A stretch of 6,431 bases of DNA from an uncultured Bacilli bacterium (GTDB lineage Bacteria; Bacillota_I; Bacilli_A; RF39; UBA660), in assembly GCA_944332505.1 (NCBI GenBank), contig CALVKC010000064.1, positions 1 to 6,431 on the forward strand. Direction: 5' to 3'. The notes beneath the pieces are model-generated. The model worked only from the letters and a program-made list of their open reading frames with translations, ran no database searches and was not told the origin of the DNA. Every line of letters starts with the position of its first letter. The first letter of the stretch is position 1. Of the stretch, positions 6,417-6,431 are shown one piece after another. A program made the translations under genes and the position numbers.

Positions 6417-6431
6417 TATTACTAATTCATT

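Noticed and set aside
6319..6431. CRISPR array
   Set aside because: The 22-bp units are contiguous variants of one dyad, not identical repeats separated by unique spacers.

Overview
The window is an AT-rich stretch of bacterial DNA. Every supported gene lies on the minus strand, so the genes read from high to low coordinates. Strong GGAGG-type ribosome binding sites, a TTGACA/TATATT promoter and low GC suggest a low-GC Bacillota or a related lineage. Trp codons in the frames I translated are TGG and no internal TGA is needed, so the standard bacterial code fits; this argues against a Mycoplasma-type code. I cannot name the species.

Layout in the direction of transcription. Positions 6431-5987 are a non-coding leader. 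It holds a set of short dyads phased at 22 bp (6319-6416), an inverted copy of the same decamer (6169-6178), a long interrupted palindrome (6245-6296), a small AT hairpin (6302-6321), a near-consensus promoter (6041-6069) and a perfect 12-bp palindrome just downstream of the predicted transcription start (6010-6021). Next is a 579-aa protein that fuses an N6-adenine methylase-like domain to a single DNA target-recognition half (5986-4247). It is followed after 14 nt by a 175-aa Rossmann-like protein of unknown function (4232-3705), whose coding sense continues in the -1 frame to 3571. About 150 nt of spacer carries a probable extended -10 promoter. Then come a type I restriction subunit HsdR (3409-1073) and, 2 nt after its stop, the modification subunit HsdM (from 1070), which runs off the left edge of the window.

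How the genes may work together. HsdR and HsdM are a canonical type I restriction-modification pair; the partner HsdS is not in the window and probably lies just beyond position 1. The upstream methylase/specificity fusion and its small partner form a second unit with its own promoter. The fusion carries altered SAM-binding and catalytic motifs (DICSFTGNF and NFPF, against DFACGTGGF and NPPY in the HsdM next door). It could be a divergent methyltransferase with its own sequence specificity, or a degenerate one that binds DNA for another purpose. Its pairing with a conserved-looking Rossmann protein, beside a complete-looking type I system, is the most unusual aspect of the window. That the two modules cooperate is inference only.
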